Source: Lachnospiraceae bacterium
GTDB lineage: Bacteria; Bacillota; Clostridia; Lachnospirales; Lachnospiraceae
Length of the DNA stretch: 64,000 nt
Direction of reading: 5' to 3'
Assembly (NCBI GenBank): GCA_017612555.1
Contig: JAGAFR010000016.1
Span: forward strand, 1-64,000
Below are positions 17,172 to 25,793 of this stretch, in pieces. The notes beneath the pieces were generated by a model. It had not been told where the DNA came from. It searched no databases and worked only from the letters and a program-made list of their open reading frames with translations. Made by a program: the position numbers and the translations under genes. The stretch's first letter is position 1; each line of letters opens with the position of its first letter.

Positions 17172-17238
17172 ATTGTAACAGTTTTTTAAGTTCAAACAAA
17201 GGGATGACAACATTCTGTCAATGATTAAAAGTTGTCAC
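17172..17238 (-). promoter_or_regulatory. Promoter/leader of the 562-aa surface protein (diverged copy C)
   Basis: Related to the 92-bp repeats but diverged. It keeps the extended -10 TGT-TACAAT (17172-17180), an ATTGACAGA core, and most of the TGACAAC/GTTGTCA inverted repeat (17205-17211, 17231-17237). The T-run and the palindrome over the -10 are lost. Confidence 0.5.
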
Positions 17239-17348
17239 TCTGTTTTGATATTATATCGGGAAATTCTATATCACATAATCACTCGCTATGGTATGATATG
17301 TTACGATCGATGCGATCAAGCCACAAACGCACTTAAAGGAGAGATAAA

Positions 17349-18044
17349 ATGCTTACGTTAGCCATATTGCCAAGCCTCATACTGTTTTATATCGTCTGGA
17401 AAGGTGACAGATATGAAAAAGAGCCCCCGAAGCTTCTCTGGAAGCTGTTTGGTTTCGGAGCTCTTACCACGGTAAGCGCGGCACTTATCGAAGTCCTGTT
17501 TGAAAATGTGATACTCGCATCGATGGACCAACAGGGAATGCTGTTCCTTCTGATCGACAACTTCCTGATAGTTGCTCTTTCCGAGGAAGCCGGCAAATAC
17601 TTCGTCCTGAAAAAGATCACGTGGAAGCATCCCGCGTTCAACTACACGTTTGATGCAGTTGTATATGCGGTAGCCGTATCGCTGGGATTTGCAACTCTTG
17701 AGAACATTCTGTATATTGCCGAAAGTGGCATAGGCGTTGCGATCATCCGCGCGCTGTTCAGCGTACCCGGACATGTGATAGACGCTATCTACATGGGTTA
17801 TTATTTCGGAACCGCCAAGTACGCCGAAGCATATAACGATATGAAGATGAGAGATAAAAATCTCAAGCGCGCATTTTATGTCCCGGTACTAATACACGGA
17901 TTCTATGATTTTTGCCTGAGCACGGAGCACTGGGCTTTCATTCTGATCTTCTTTGTGTTCGAGATCATCATCACGATCATCACGGCCAGGAAGTTCATCC
18001 GGCTCTCAAGGGTCGAAGCTACCATCCCGCAGGAGCCGTCATGA
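17349..18044 (+). CDS. prsW: PrsW-family intramembrane metalloprotease
   Basis: 231 residues with about seven membrane helices. It carries the PrsW motifs: SEEAGKY (EExxK type) near residue 79, FATLENILY near 117, PGHVIDA near 140 and LIHGFYDF near 180, whose Glu and His residues would bind the catalytic metal. In Bacillus, PrsW cleaves the anti-sigma factor RsiW at site 1 and releases SigW under envelope stress. No sigma/anti-sigma pair is in this window, so the substrate is unknown. AAAGGAGAG precedes the ATG. Its 3' end meets the histidine-kinase gene head-on (stops share TCATGA), so the two are convergent. Confidence 0.88.
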   Translation: MLTLAILPSLILFYIVWKGDRYEKEPPKLLWKLFGFGALTTVSAALIEVLFENVILASMDQQGMLFLLIDNFLIVALSEEAGKYFVLKKITWKHPAFNYTFDAVVYAVAVSLGFATLENILYIAESGIGVAIIRALFSVPGHVIDAIYMGYYFGTAKYAEAYNDMKMRDKNLKRAFYVPVLIHGFYDFCLSTEHWAFILIFFVFEIIITIITARKFIRLSRVEATIPQEPS

Positions 18045-19919
18045 AACAGAATCTTTCGGCAACGAAAAGGTATCACCCAATAAACCTTCCGTCACATCAA
18101 GCAATTCTCTCTGTTCTATCGGCTTGCTTATATATTCGGCAAAGCCTTCTTCCATATAGGACGAACGCATTCCGACGATCGCATTTGCCGTGAGAACAAC
18201 GACCGGCGTGTCATGATTGATGTTGTCCTTATCTTCCCTTATCCGGTGAAATGCCTCGACCCCGTCCATCTCCGGCATCAGATGATCCATGAATATGATG
18301 TCATAACGGGTCTTCTTCGTCATCTCGATACCCTCGGCCCCCGAATATGCGCAGTCGATCGTTATCTCTGTGCCGCGGAGAAGCCCCTTGAACACCAGAA
18401 CATTCATCTTCACATCATCGATCACGAGTACCTTTCTGCCCGGAGCCCTGAAAGTGGTTTTGCTGTCCTTGGAAACGTTCACATTATCCTTCAGCCTTGC
18501 TGTAAAATCACGCATGCGCCGCTTGCCGGTAACCTTTTGTGGTATCCTGACGGTAAACACCGATCCTTTTCCGTATTGGCTCTTCACATCGATCGTACCC
18601 TGCATCATGTTCACGAGCTGCTTCGTAATATTAAGACCCAGTCCGGTCCCTTCGATATGTCTGTTCCTGCTCTCTTCGAGCCTTGAAAAGCTCTTGAAGA
18701 GATTCCCCATATCTTCCTCCTTAATGCCGATCCCGGTATCCTCAACGGATATCTCAAGCATCCCGTGATTTTCGGCATAGCCCAGCTTTACCCTGACCGA
18801 TCCCTCTTTGGTATATTTGATACCGTTTGATATGAGATTGTTCATGATCTGCCGTATCCTGACTTCATCGCCAAAGTATCCGTCCGGCATATCAGGGTCG
18901 TTCTCGAATATAAGATCCAGCCCCTTTTCCGTCGCACGCATCCGGTTCATCTGATAACAGTCATTCATGATCGAGAAGAGATCGTAGTTATCGGGTATGA
19001 TCTCCATCCTTCCGGATTCGATCTTTGACAGATCGAGTATGTCATTGATTATCGACAGAAGACCGTTACCGGCTATACGTATGTTCTCGGCATACTCTAT
19101 CACCTGCGGATCACCCGAATCCTTCAGTATCATCGTGTTCATTCCGAGTATTCCGTTTATCGGCGTCCTGATCTCATGAGACATGCTCGCCAGAAAATCA
19201 CTTTTCGCACGATTGGCGATAGTCGCCTCTTCCCTGGCTATCTCAAGTTCCTTCATCGTCTTCATGAGTTTGCGGTAGTCGGGAGTCTCAAGAGCAAACA
19301 GCATGATAAGTGCGGAAAATGCTTCGCCGAACGCGATGAGCAGTATATTTCCCACTATCATCTGTATAACCGTAAATATAGTCGGAAGGAAAAGAAACAG
19401 AATAATGATCCTGGATATGGCAGCCGGCCTGTCGACACGGTTGGTAATGACAACATAAAGCATATGGAACACAACAGCCAACGACAGGATATATGAAATA
19501 TAGTATATCCTGCCGTGTATATATACCCCGTTTTCAAAGCGGAACATCCAGCCCGTGAAAACATTAAGGGATGCGAATGCAACAAGCATATACAGGAGTA
19601 TCCTGTTGATGAGCACCGACTTCGCGGATGCGCTCGGGTAGTAATTAAGGATGGTCCTCATCGCCACCGCAACGCAGAATATCGATGAAAACTGGTAAAG
19701 CGAGTTAAGTAAGACATTGAGCGTATCCGGGATCATGTAACCGTAACAGATCGTGTATGCGGTTATCACATCGATGACGGCACTGACGATCACGGAATAC
19801 ACGTATCTTCTCACAAGTTTATGACCGGGTGTATCCGTATAAAGAACGGTTTTCATCCCGACCTCGATAACTGTGAGTACAAGTATGGCGGCTATATCAA
19901 ACGAAATGTTGTAATACAT
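18039..19919 (-). CDS. Hybrid sensor histidine kinase / response regulator
   Basis: 626 residues. Six or so N-terminal membrane helices (to ~215) lead into a short coiled coil, HisKA (MSHEIRTP, H about 254), HATPase_c (NNLISNGIKYT, DTGIGIKEEDM, GTGLGL; about 355-475) and a receiver domain (VLVIDDVKMN, phospho-acceptor in IIFMDHLMPEMDG; about 505-620). No separate output domain is visible, so phosphotransfer to another protein or direct interaction is expected. The membrane sensor has no recognisable ligand domain. The ATG at 19919 has no Shine-Dalgarno but stands 6 bases after a good extended -10, so the mRNA may be leaderless. An alternative start at 19856 has GAGG upstream and would lose the first helix. 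Confidence 0.88.
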   Translation of the reverse strand: MYYNISFDIAAILVLTVIEVGMKTVLYTDTPGHKLVRRYVYSVIVSAVIDVITAYTICYGYMIPDTLNVLLNSLYQFSSIFCVAVAMRTILNYYPSASAKSVLINRILLYMLVAFASLNVFTGWMFRFENGVYIHGRIYYISYILSLAVVFHMLYVVITNRVDRPAAISRIIILFLFLPTIFTVIQMIVGNILLIAFGEAFSALIMLFALETPDYRKLMKTMKELEIAREEATIANRAKSDFLASMSHEIRTPINGILGMNTMILKDSGDPQVIEYAENIRIAGNGLLSIINDILDLSKIESGRMEIIPDNYDLFSIMNDCYQMNRMRATEKGLDLIFENDPDMPDGYFGDEVRIRQIMNNLISNGIKYTKEGSVRVKLGYAENHGMLEISVEDTGIGIKEEDMGNLFKSFSRLEESRNRHIEGTGLGLNITKQLVNMMQGTIDVKSQYGKGSVFTVRIPQKVTGKRRMRDFTARLKDNVNVSKDSKTTFRAPGRKVLVIDDVKMNVLVFKGLLRGTEITIDCAYSGAEGIEMTKKTRYDIIFMDHLMPEMDGVEAFHRIREDKDNINHDTPVVVLTANAIVGMRSSYMEEGFAEYISKPIEQRELLDVTEGLLGDTFSLPKDSVS

Positions 19920-19925
19920 AACGTC

Positions 19926-19934
19926 AGTATATCA
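19926..19934 (-). promoter_or_regulatory. Extended -10 promoter of the histidine kinase
   Basis: TGA-TATACT on the minus strand with 6 bases to the ATG; no good -35. If used, transcription starts at or next to the start codon (leaderless mRNA). Confidence 0.4.
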
Positions 19935-19975
19935 CAGTTCAAGCGGACGGTCTTCATACAATTAGATTCTCTTGC

Positions 19976-20005
19976 TTGAAATCATCTTCACATTATTGCT
20001 ATAAT
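19976..20005 (+). promoter_or_regulatory. Sigma-A promoter of the AlkZ-related gene
   Basis: TTGAAA (19976-19981), 18-base spacer, TATAAT (20000-20005). It is followed by AAAGGAGAA and the ATG at 20035. Confidence 0.7.
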
Positions 20006-20034
20006 TCTCAGAAACTTGATCAAAGGAGAATTTT

Positions 20035-20781
20035 ATGGCTGTAGAAGACGGACAATGGATAATGCGCGGACTTGATTGGAATGATCCGTATCGCATCAGA
20101 AGCTGGCAGGAGCTGGTGAACTGGATAAATGAGGTCGGATTCCTTCCGCTGTTTGCCAATGAGATCGAAGGGTTCTCGGCCGAAGAGCATGTATCACCCG
20201 ACTTCTGGTGGACAGGTATCAGGGAAGAGGATCCGTGGGAGTGGCGCGAGATCATTGCTGCAAGTCATCAGGTTGCATATGGCAAATTCTTTTGCCAAAA
20301 AGCCGGGTTCATCAGTCTTGAGTGGCTGCCTTATTTTGTAAACTACAGACGCGGCGGATATGATTTTGACTCTCGCTGGGAAGACGGGCTGGCAAACCGC
20401 AGGGAAAAGCTCATCATGGATATGCTTACGGGAACAGACGATGACGGAGATATGACATTTCCGGATGATCAGATACTCTCCACGCAGCTTAAAAAGAAGG
20501 CCGGCTTCGGTAAAGGCGGAGAAAAGAATTTCCCGGGCATAATCACCGGACTTCAGATGCAGACTTATCTGGTGATAAGTGATTTTCACCGAAGGGTCAA
20601 TAAACGGGGTGAGGAATACGGAATGCCCGTGTCAGTTCTCCTGCCGCCTGAGGCAATATGGGGATACGAAAGGGTTACATCTGCCTACACAGAGCCGCCT
20701 GAAAAGTCAAGGCAGCGTATAACCGACAGGATAAGGGAAGTGTTTCCTAATGCAGCGGATGACGCTGTTGAAAGACTTTAA
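20035..20781 (+). CDS. AlkZ-related protein
   Basis: 248 residues, soluble, tryptophan-rich at the N-terminus. The conserved pattern DPWEWRE...AYGKFFCQKAGFISLEW..YFVNYRR (about 63-105) is that of a bacterial family annotated as AlkZ-related; true AlkZ/YcaQ enzymes are DNA glycosylases that unhook alkylated or cross-linked bases. The second half carries a helical region with a QTYLVISDFHRR segment. I do not see a catalytic motif I can vouch for, so enzymatic activity is uncertain. It has its own promoter and good ribosome site, and the TetR-type regulator starts 41 bases after its stop, so the two may be co-transcribed. Confidence 0.55.
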   Translation: MAVEDGQWIMRGLDWNDPYRIRSWQELVNWINEVGFLPLFANEIEGFSAEEHVSPDFWWTGIREEDPWEWREIIAASHQVAYGKFFCQKAGFISLEWLPYFVNYRRGGYDFDSRWEDGLANRREKLIMDMLTGTDDDGDMTFPDDQILSTQLKKKAGFGKGGEKNFPGIITGLQMQTYLVISDFHRRVNKRGEEYGMPVSVLLPPEAIWGYERVTSAYTEPPEKSRQRITDRIREVFPNAADDAVERL

Positions 20782-20786
20782 AACTG

Positions 20787-20816
20787 TTGCAGTCCGATAA
20801 CCATAAATGATAGTAT
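20787..20816 (+). promoter_or_regulatory. Candidate promoter of the TetR-type regulator (leaderless)
   Basis: TTGCAG (20787-20792), 18-base spacer, TAGTAT (20811-20816), then exactly 6 bases to the ATG at 20823, which lacks a Shine-Dalgarno. The geometry predicts transcription starting at the start codon. Confidence 0.35.
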
Positions 20817-20822
20817 TATCTC

Positions 20823-21392
20823 ATGAATGAATTTGACGAGCGATACAGCACGGCAGAAGATGCGATATTTGATGCGTTTTTTGCGCTTTTAAAAGAAAAG
20901 GATTTTGACAGGATAACCGTTGCCGACGTTGCAAAAAAGGCAGGGGTTGTGCGAAGCACATTCTATAACCATTACGAAAATGTCCCGGCCCTTGTTGAAG
21001 CGGCCGAAGACAGGACTATCCGTGACATTTTCAGGATGATGGAAAGCTTTCATCCGAAGGATGACAAATCAATGTGTACTTCGTATTATCTCGCGATCTG
21101 CAACTACACCCGGAAGAACCCGTTTGTGGCAAACCTTCTCAAGAGCCCCCGCGGAGATGCATTCTTTGAGAAGGCCATAACGATGTTTCACGAGTATGTC
21201 ACTAATCTTACATCCACATCAGCCGACCGCAAAGTCTCCGAAGAGACCTTCTCCTATCTTATCGCAGGTATGATAGGCACAACGATCGGCATTCTTCACA
21301 AGTGGATATCGGATGATTTCTCGGAATCTCCCGAAAAGATAGCAGATGTTCTGACTCATATATTCCTGGCAGGATTCCTGCCATATCTGTAA
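20823..21392 (+). CDS. TetR/AcrR-family transcriptional regulator
   Basis: 189 residues. Residues about 10-60 are a TetR_N helix-turn-helix (FDRITVADVAKKAGVVRSTF, YNHYENVPALVE). The C-terminal ~125 residues form an all-helical ligand-binding domain resembling the group with a C-terminal SYLIAGMIGTTIGILHKWI segment. It is convergent with the acyl-ligase operon, separated by 48 bases, and a TetR-style imperfect palindrome lies in front of that operon at 24722-24741. It may therefore control the acyl-activation genes; the ligand could be an acyl compound. That link is inferred from position only. Confidence 0.85.
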   Translation: MNEFDERYSTAEDAIFDAFFALLKEKDFDRITVADVAKKAGVVRSTFYNHYENVPALVEAAEDRTIRDIFRMMESFHPKDDKSMCTSYYLAICNYTRKNPFVANLLKSPRGDAFFEKAITMFHEYVTNLTSTSADRKVSEETFSYLIAGMIGTTIGILHKWISDDFSESPEKIADVLTHIFLAGFLPYL

Positions 21393-21440
21393 TGGGCCCC
21401 TCCTATCTTCTTCCCATCTTCGATGGCCCCTCCTATCTGC

Positions 21441-22967
21441 CTATGCAGGAATATCTTCAATCGCTTTAGCTCTTACGATCTTGGATGTCGCATTCTTGAT
21501 GAACGGATTGTTCCTTACTACGACTTTCGTGATCCTTCTGTATGTAGGCTGATTGATGTTATATTCATCTATGAAGTTTTGGATCGATGCGCGAACCGCT
21601 TCATCATCCATTCCCTTCGCTTCCGCCAGTTCCTTTTCGGGATATACCCTCGCCGTAAGACCGTTATCCTCACCGGTGATCACGACTTCCGAAATGAGCG
21701 GTGACAATGCGATCTTGTTCTCTATTTCCTCAGGCGAGATGTTCTCACCGTTTGACAGGATGATCAGATTCTTGACACGACCGTTTATGAACAGATACCC
21801 ATCCTCATCGATGTATCCCTTATCACCGGTATGAAGCCATCCGTCCTTAAGCGTCTCTTCGGTCTCTTCCGGCATCTTGTAATACCCCTTCATCACGCTG
21901 CTTCCCCTGACGAGTATCTCATCATTCTCAAACTTTATCTCTACATTGGGCAGAGGCTTTCCGATCGAGCCGGCTTTATGATCATCCGGAGTGTTCGATG
22001 TTATGACAGGTGAGCACTCGCTCATACCGTATCCTTCCAGAACGTCAACACCATACTCCTCAAACTTGTCGATATAGAACGGATCAAGGTGTGCACCTCC
22101 GGTAAAGATTATGCGAAGGTTTCCGCCAAACACGTTCTGTGCCAGCGCCTTTGCGGGGATCGAAGGATCCGCTGTCGCAAGTCTTTTGTATATCGTCTCT
22201 ATCATCAGCGGAACCATGAGCATGACCTCGGGTTTGAAGATGCTCATGTTCCTGACCATGTGAAGGAACGAATCATTGATACATATGACTGCTCCGAGTG
22301 AAAATCCCTTGAGCCAGTCCATGACAAGGCAGAAAGCATGATGTATCGGGAGCACACTCATCAGAACACATCCGGGATCCACGGTGTACTGAACCGATTC
22401 AACATTTGTTGCGAGGTTCTTCTGGGTGAGCATGACACCTTTGCTCTTTCCTGTAGTTCCCGATGTGAAAATGATCGTCGCAAGATCGTCTTCGCCGCTT
22501 GCATCCACATCCGCCGTGTTTTCTCCGGACGCTTTGAGCTGCCCCAGACACTGTGCCTCATCCTCATCCGCAAGGATCCATATCTTCTTTATGTTCTTGC
22601 ATGCGATGCTTACAACTTCGGAAAATGCCCTGAGCTTCGGGCTTAAGAAAAGTGCCTGCGCATCCGAACGATTCAACAGATCGACAAGATCTTCCGCCGG
22701 AAGGTTTGCATCAAGCGGAACTGCAACATTATCACCTGTTGTTATCCCCAGGTAACTCTCGATCCAGTATACGGAACTTGTTCCGATAAGAGCGATATGC
22801 TTTTTTGAAAATCCTTCTTTCGCAAGGCCCTTTCTTATCGCGGTAACAGCCTCGTTAAGCTCATCGTAGCTGATCTCGGCAACTTCCTTCTTATCAAGCC
22901 AGCGTACGGCAGCCAGCCCTTTATAATCATTTCCGCATTTATCCCATAATGTTCTTATATTTTTCAT
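21441..22967 (-). CDS. AMP-forming acyl ligase (ANL superfamily)
   Basis: 508 residues from the ATG at 22967, with GGAGG inside the end of the ACP gene; the longer frame to 23000 overlaps that gene needlessly. ANL motifs are complete: IIFTSGTTGKSKGVMLT (P-loop, about 170), GYGMSECSP (about 310), DGWLHTGDKGYIDEDGY (about 375), and GRVKNLIILSNGENISPEEIE. The catalytic Lys region of the C-terminal subdomain reads NPFIKNATSKIVR. It would adenylate a carboxylic acid and load it on the carrier protein encoded immediately upstream (2-base gap). The substrate, fatty or amino acid, cannot be told from the sequence by eye. Confidence 0.88.
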   Translation of the reverse strand: MKNIRTLWDKCGNDYKGLAAVRWLDKKEVAEISYDELNEAVTAIRKGLAKEGFSKKHIALIGTSSVYWIESYLGITTGDNVAVPLDANLPAEDLVDLLNRSDAQALFLSPKLRAFSEVVSIACKNIKKIWILADEDEAQCLGQLKASGENTADVDASGEDDLATIIFTSGTTGKSKGVMLTQKNLATNVESVQYTVDPGCVLMSVLPIHHAFCLVMDWLKGFSLGAVICINDSFLHMVRNMSIFKPEVMLMVPLMIETIYKRLATADPSIPAKALAQNVFGGNLRIIFTGGAHLDPFYIDKFEEYGVDVLEGYGMSECSPVITSNTPDDHKAGSIGKPLPNVEIKFENDEILVRGSSVMKGYYKMPEETEETLKDGWLHTGDKGYIDEDGYLFINGRVKNLIILSNGENISPEEIENKIALSPLISEVVITGEDNGLTARVYPEKELAEAKGMDDEAVRASIQNFIDEYNINQPTYRRITKVVVRNNPFIKNATSKIVRAKAIEDIPA

Positions 22968-22968
22968 C

Positions 22969-23205
22969 TTATGCAGCCTCCAATCCGTTAAGGAGTTCAA
23001 GCGCTTCCCCTATGGTAAACACTTTAAGAACGCTCTCTTCTTCAAGTTCAACATCAAATGTATCTTCGAGTTCTCCCAAAAATGACATAAAATCAAGTGA
23101 TGAGAATCCCAGATCCTCCCGAAACTTCATATCATTCGTCATGTCCTGAGGACTTACCTCGCAATACTGTGCAACGATCTTTTTAAACTCTGCTTCTTTG
23201 TTCAT
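22969..23205 (-). CDS. Acyl carrier protein (phosphopantetheine-binding)
   Basis: 78 residues, acidic, with the 4'-phosphopantetheine attachment motif DLGFSSLDFMSF; the modified Ser is about residue 36. It is not the fatty-acid-synthesis AcpP by context, since no fab genes are near. It sits between a condensation-type enzyme (33 bases upstream) and the AMP ligase (downstream, 2 bases), so it is most likely the dedicated carrier of this pathway. Its C-terminal TIGEALELLNGL is standard for standalone carriers. Confidence 0.9.
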   Translation of the reverse strand: MNKEAEFKKIVAQYCEVSPQDMTNDMKFREDLGFSSLDFMSFLGELEDTFDVELEEESVLKVFTIGEALELLNGLEAA

Positions 23206-23238
23206 TGTTTTATCTCCTTTTCTTTTTGGTTTCGTTAT

Positions 23239-24624
23239 CTATACTTCATCCATGATCTGTCCGATCGTTTTTTCCGGATCGAATATCCCCGTAAAGAGGA
23301 TACGCATCATGTAATAATAGAGAAGTTCCATATCCTTTTCGGTAAGACTTGCCACCTGGTAGTGATACGAGAAGTTCATCCCGCCGTCTTCGGTGTGAGA
23401 TACCGTAAGGTACATCTTCTTTGTGGCCGCTCCGTTTGCAAACCACTTTGAATGCTGTTTGATATCTTTAAGGAACGGATTTTCCATCTTGACCGGCATC
23501 GGCTGGTAAGTCAGATAGCAGCTTTCGTATCTCGTACCATCCGGTGTCTTATATCTTTTTTTCATCTCTTCCCTGATCAGCGCAGGATCGTAATTGCTGT
23601 GCATGTATATTCTGTTCTGCACACTCTGTATCTCATATGCCGCCGCCAGAAATTCGGTCTCCGGTGATATCACCGTCCGGCACGGGAACATGATCGTCCG
23701 GCTTCCTCCTGAAGTCCATTCGTCATGAGTAGATCTTCTCGATATGAAATTCTCGATCGTTATGTCTTCCTGACCGTTATTGACTTTCGACAGATAAGTA
23801 CGCATTCCGAGAAGCAGCAGGTTTGTCATAGAGAGCTGATGGTTCATGCAAAAATCCATGAGACCCTTCGCTGCCTGCGGCTCGAGCACGTAATCTTTAA
23901 CCGCGACCATGAGTTCCTTCTTTTCAAAATCAGCTGAACGAAGTGATTTTCTCCTGTGTTTCTTTTTGGATGCTTCAAGTACCGACGGGCCCTGGATGTC
24001 CGAGTAAAGCGGCTCACCGAGTGCATCAAGCTGATCGTCCCAGAACTTTTTGTCTTTTGCGAATCTCTTCTCGTTCGAAGCTTTCGCTATATCGGATTCG
24101 AGCACGCTTTCAAAATCAGCAAGATCAGCAGGATACTCCGAACCGAATCTGTAGTGTGTGTACAGTGACATGATGTCGTTGATCATAACCACGATACCGC
24201 AACTGTCGATCAGCCTGTGATCCATGTGAACGAAAAATCCGTTATACCCTTCGGGAAGTTTTACCATCATGAACTCGAACATCGGGATATCATCGCCGTC
24301 AAATGTCTCATATGCTTTCTTCTGCATGATCTCATCAGCCTGCGCAAGCGTTAAGTTCGTCATATCCTTAAGCGGGATATCGCGGCTGTCAGACGGTGCC
24401 AGATACTGCATGATCTTTCCGTCCTTATCAGGCGACGTAAATCGCAGTCTGAGACATCCGTATCTCTTGATCTCGAGCTGGATACATTTCTTCAGCAGTC
24501 CGAAATCAAGCGGTGCCTTCAGTGATGCAACAACGCTCACTCCGGAAACCTGCTGTGTTCCATACTGCCTTATCCATTCGTAATGCATGTTCTGTGCTGC
24601 CACAAGCGGGTATGTTTTTTTCAT
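23239..24624 (-). CDS. Condensation-domain-like acyltransferase
   Basis: 461 residues from the ATG at 24624, preceded by CGGAGG; the frame extends to 24666 without a ribosome site. It has the two-lobed fold signature of CAT/NRPS condensation enzymes: the active-site HxxxD appears as HRLID in HMDHRLIDSCG (about residue 140), where the usual first His and last Gly of HHxxxDG are Asp and Ser. The second lobe carries ITIENFISRR. The catalytic His is kept, so it may transfer an acyl group from the neighbouring carrier protein. It is a stand-alone enzyme, not part of an NRPS. Product unknown. Confidence 0.75.
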   Translation of the reverse strand: MKKTYPLVAAQNMHYEWIRQYGTQQVSGVSVVASLKAPLDFGLLKKCIQLEIKRYGCLRLRFTSPDKDGKIMQYLAPSDSRDIPLKDMTNLTLAQADEIMQKKAYETFDGDDIPMFEFMMVKLPEGYNGFFVHMDHRLIDSCGIVVMINDIMSLYTHYRFGSEYPADLADFESVLESDIAKASNEKRFAKDKKFWDDQLDALGEPLYSDIQGPSVLEASKKKHRRKSLRSADFEKKELMVAVKDYVLEPQAAKGLMDFCMNHQLSMTNLLLLGMRTYLSKVNNGQEDITIENFISRRSTHDEWTSGGSRTIMFPCRTVISPETEFLAAAYEIQSVQNRIYMHSNYDPALIREEMKKRYKTPDGTRYESCYLTYQPMPVKMENPFLKDIKQHSKWFANGAATKKMYLTVSHTEDGGMNFSYHYQVASLTEKDMELLYYYMMRILFTGIFDPEKTIGQIMDEV

Positions 24625-24721
24625 TGCGTACCTCCGTTTTGTTTTAAACAAGCAGCACGGTATCACAACTTTTTAAGCCTGACTACCCCCTGTAAGACTT
24701 AATGGACACATTGGATAAAAT

Positions 24722-24741
24722 TGACCGAAACATATCGGACA
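24722..24741. promoter_or_regulatory. Possible TetR-type operator before the acyl-carrier operon
   Basis: Imperfect palindrome TGACCGA-N6-TCGGACA (6 of 7 positions pair), about 100 bases upstream of the condensation-like gene. Size and symmetry suit a TetR dimer; linkage to the regulator at 20823 is a guess. Confidence 0.3.
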
Positions 24742-24771
24742 GATGTGAAAAAAGTGTTTGATAAAATGAAT

Positions 24772-25722
24772 TTATGAAAAGAATTCGAGTAACTTTTTAC
24801 GGTACAGTTCTTCGTCAACATATGCGCTGCAAAGATGCCTTGCTCCTTCGATGATGACAAGCTCTTTTTGTGCGCGGCAGCGTTCAAAATTTCTAACCGA
24901 GTTCTTGGGATTTACAAATGTATCATGACTTCCGTGAAAGAAGAGCACGGGTAAACTGTTTACTGCAAGAGCATCTTCAGTATCCGCATCAGACATCTTA
25001 AAGTGCGCAAGGACCCTGCAGAACAGATCGACACGCATAAGAAGAAGTTCGATGAAATGAAGGTGGAACCATTCCTTTGCGATATCTCGAAGCTGCTGCT
25101 TCATGGAAGAAAAACCGCAGTCACATATAAGCCCTTTTACCCTTCCGGGAAGTCCGTGCCCGGACGCCATAAGTATCGCAGCGGCGCCCATCGATTCTCC
25201 GTACAGGTATATCGGAAGACTGTGGTTATCCTCGCCCGCGAGCATCATCGTCCAATCGAGAATATCCCACTGTTCCTTGGCACCGAAGGTGATATACTTT
25301 CCTTCGCTCTTACCGCAGCATCTCTGATCCACGAACAGAAGATCGCAGTCATTTTCATGGAGGAACTTCGCGGTATTTGCAAAATCCCCGAATCCGCTTC
25401 CTCTGTATCCGTGGCTCAGAAGAACGATACGTTTTGCGTTTTGGCATCGAAGATAATACGCATGAAGGCACAGTCCGTCGCGGCTTGTGATGTAACGGTC
25501 TTCCATGTCCTGCGCCATACACCAGGCCTTGCCGTCTTCATATTTTTGTTCGTATCCGTTGCGCGGATGGTTTATCTTCGGGTGCTTAAGACTTATCCAT
25601 TTGCTCCCACCGCTCTTATATCCCTTTTTCCCTTCGACGAGCAGCTTAAAAAACGGATAACCGAGTGAGGTAAATACTCCGAATATCGTACACATCGATA
25701 TGATGATACCTTTTTTCTTCAC
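24772..25722 (-). CDS. Membrane-anchored alpha/beta hydrolase
   Basis: 316 residues; GTG start at 25722 with AGGAG eight bases upstream. An N-terminal hydrophobic helix (about 5-27) would anchor it in the membrane. The alpha/beta-hydrolase core has LLSHGYRGSG (oxyanion region, about 110), the nucleophile elbow YGESMGA (Ser about 177), and a late His in GARHLCSAY. It resembles BAAT/prolyl-oligopeptidase-like serine hydrolases and esterases. It lies 148 bases upstream of the condensation-like gene in the same direction and may act as a thioesterase or lipase for that pathway; this is inferred from proximity alone. Confidence 0.78.
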   Translation of the reverse strand: MKKKGIIISMCTIFGVFTSLGYPFFKLLVEGKKGYKSGGSKWISLKHPKINHPRNGYEQKYEDGKAWCMAQDMEDRYITSRDGLCLHAYYLRCQNAKRIVLLSHGYRGSGFGDFANTAKFLHENDCDLLFVDQRCCGKSEGKYITFGAKEQWDILDWTMMLAGEDNHSLPIYLYGESMGAAAILMASGHGLPGRVKGLICDCGFSSMKQQLRDIAKEWFHLHFIELLLMRVDLFCRVLAHFKMSDADTEDALAVNSLPVLFFHGSHDTFVNPKNSVRNFERCRAQKELVIIEGARHLCSAYVDEELYRKKLLEFFS

Positions 25723-25793
25723 CTCATCTTCTCCTGTCGCGAGTCATGTAATACTGTATCCAAGTATACCACATTCATCAAATAAAACCTAAT

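Noticed and set aside
17240..17340. Sigma-A promoter for prsW
   Set aside because: Several AT-rich -10-like hexamers exist but no -35 with proper spacing stands out, so I did not annotate one.
21393..21440. Terminator between the TetR and ligase genes
   Set aside because: There is only a short direct repeat (GGCCCCTCCTATCT twice) with no stem or T-run.
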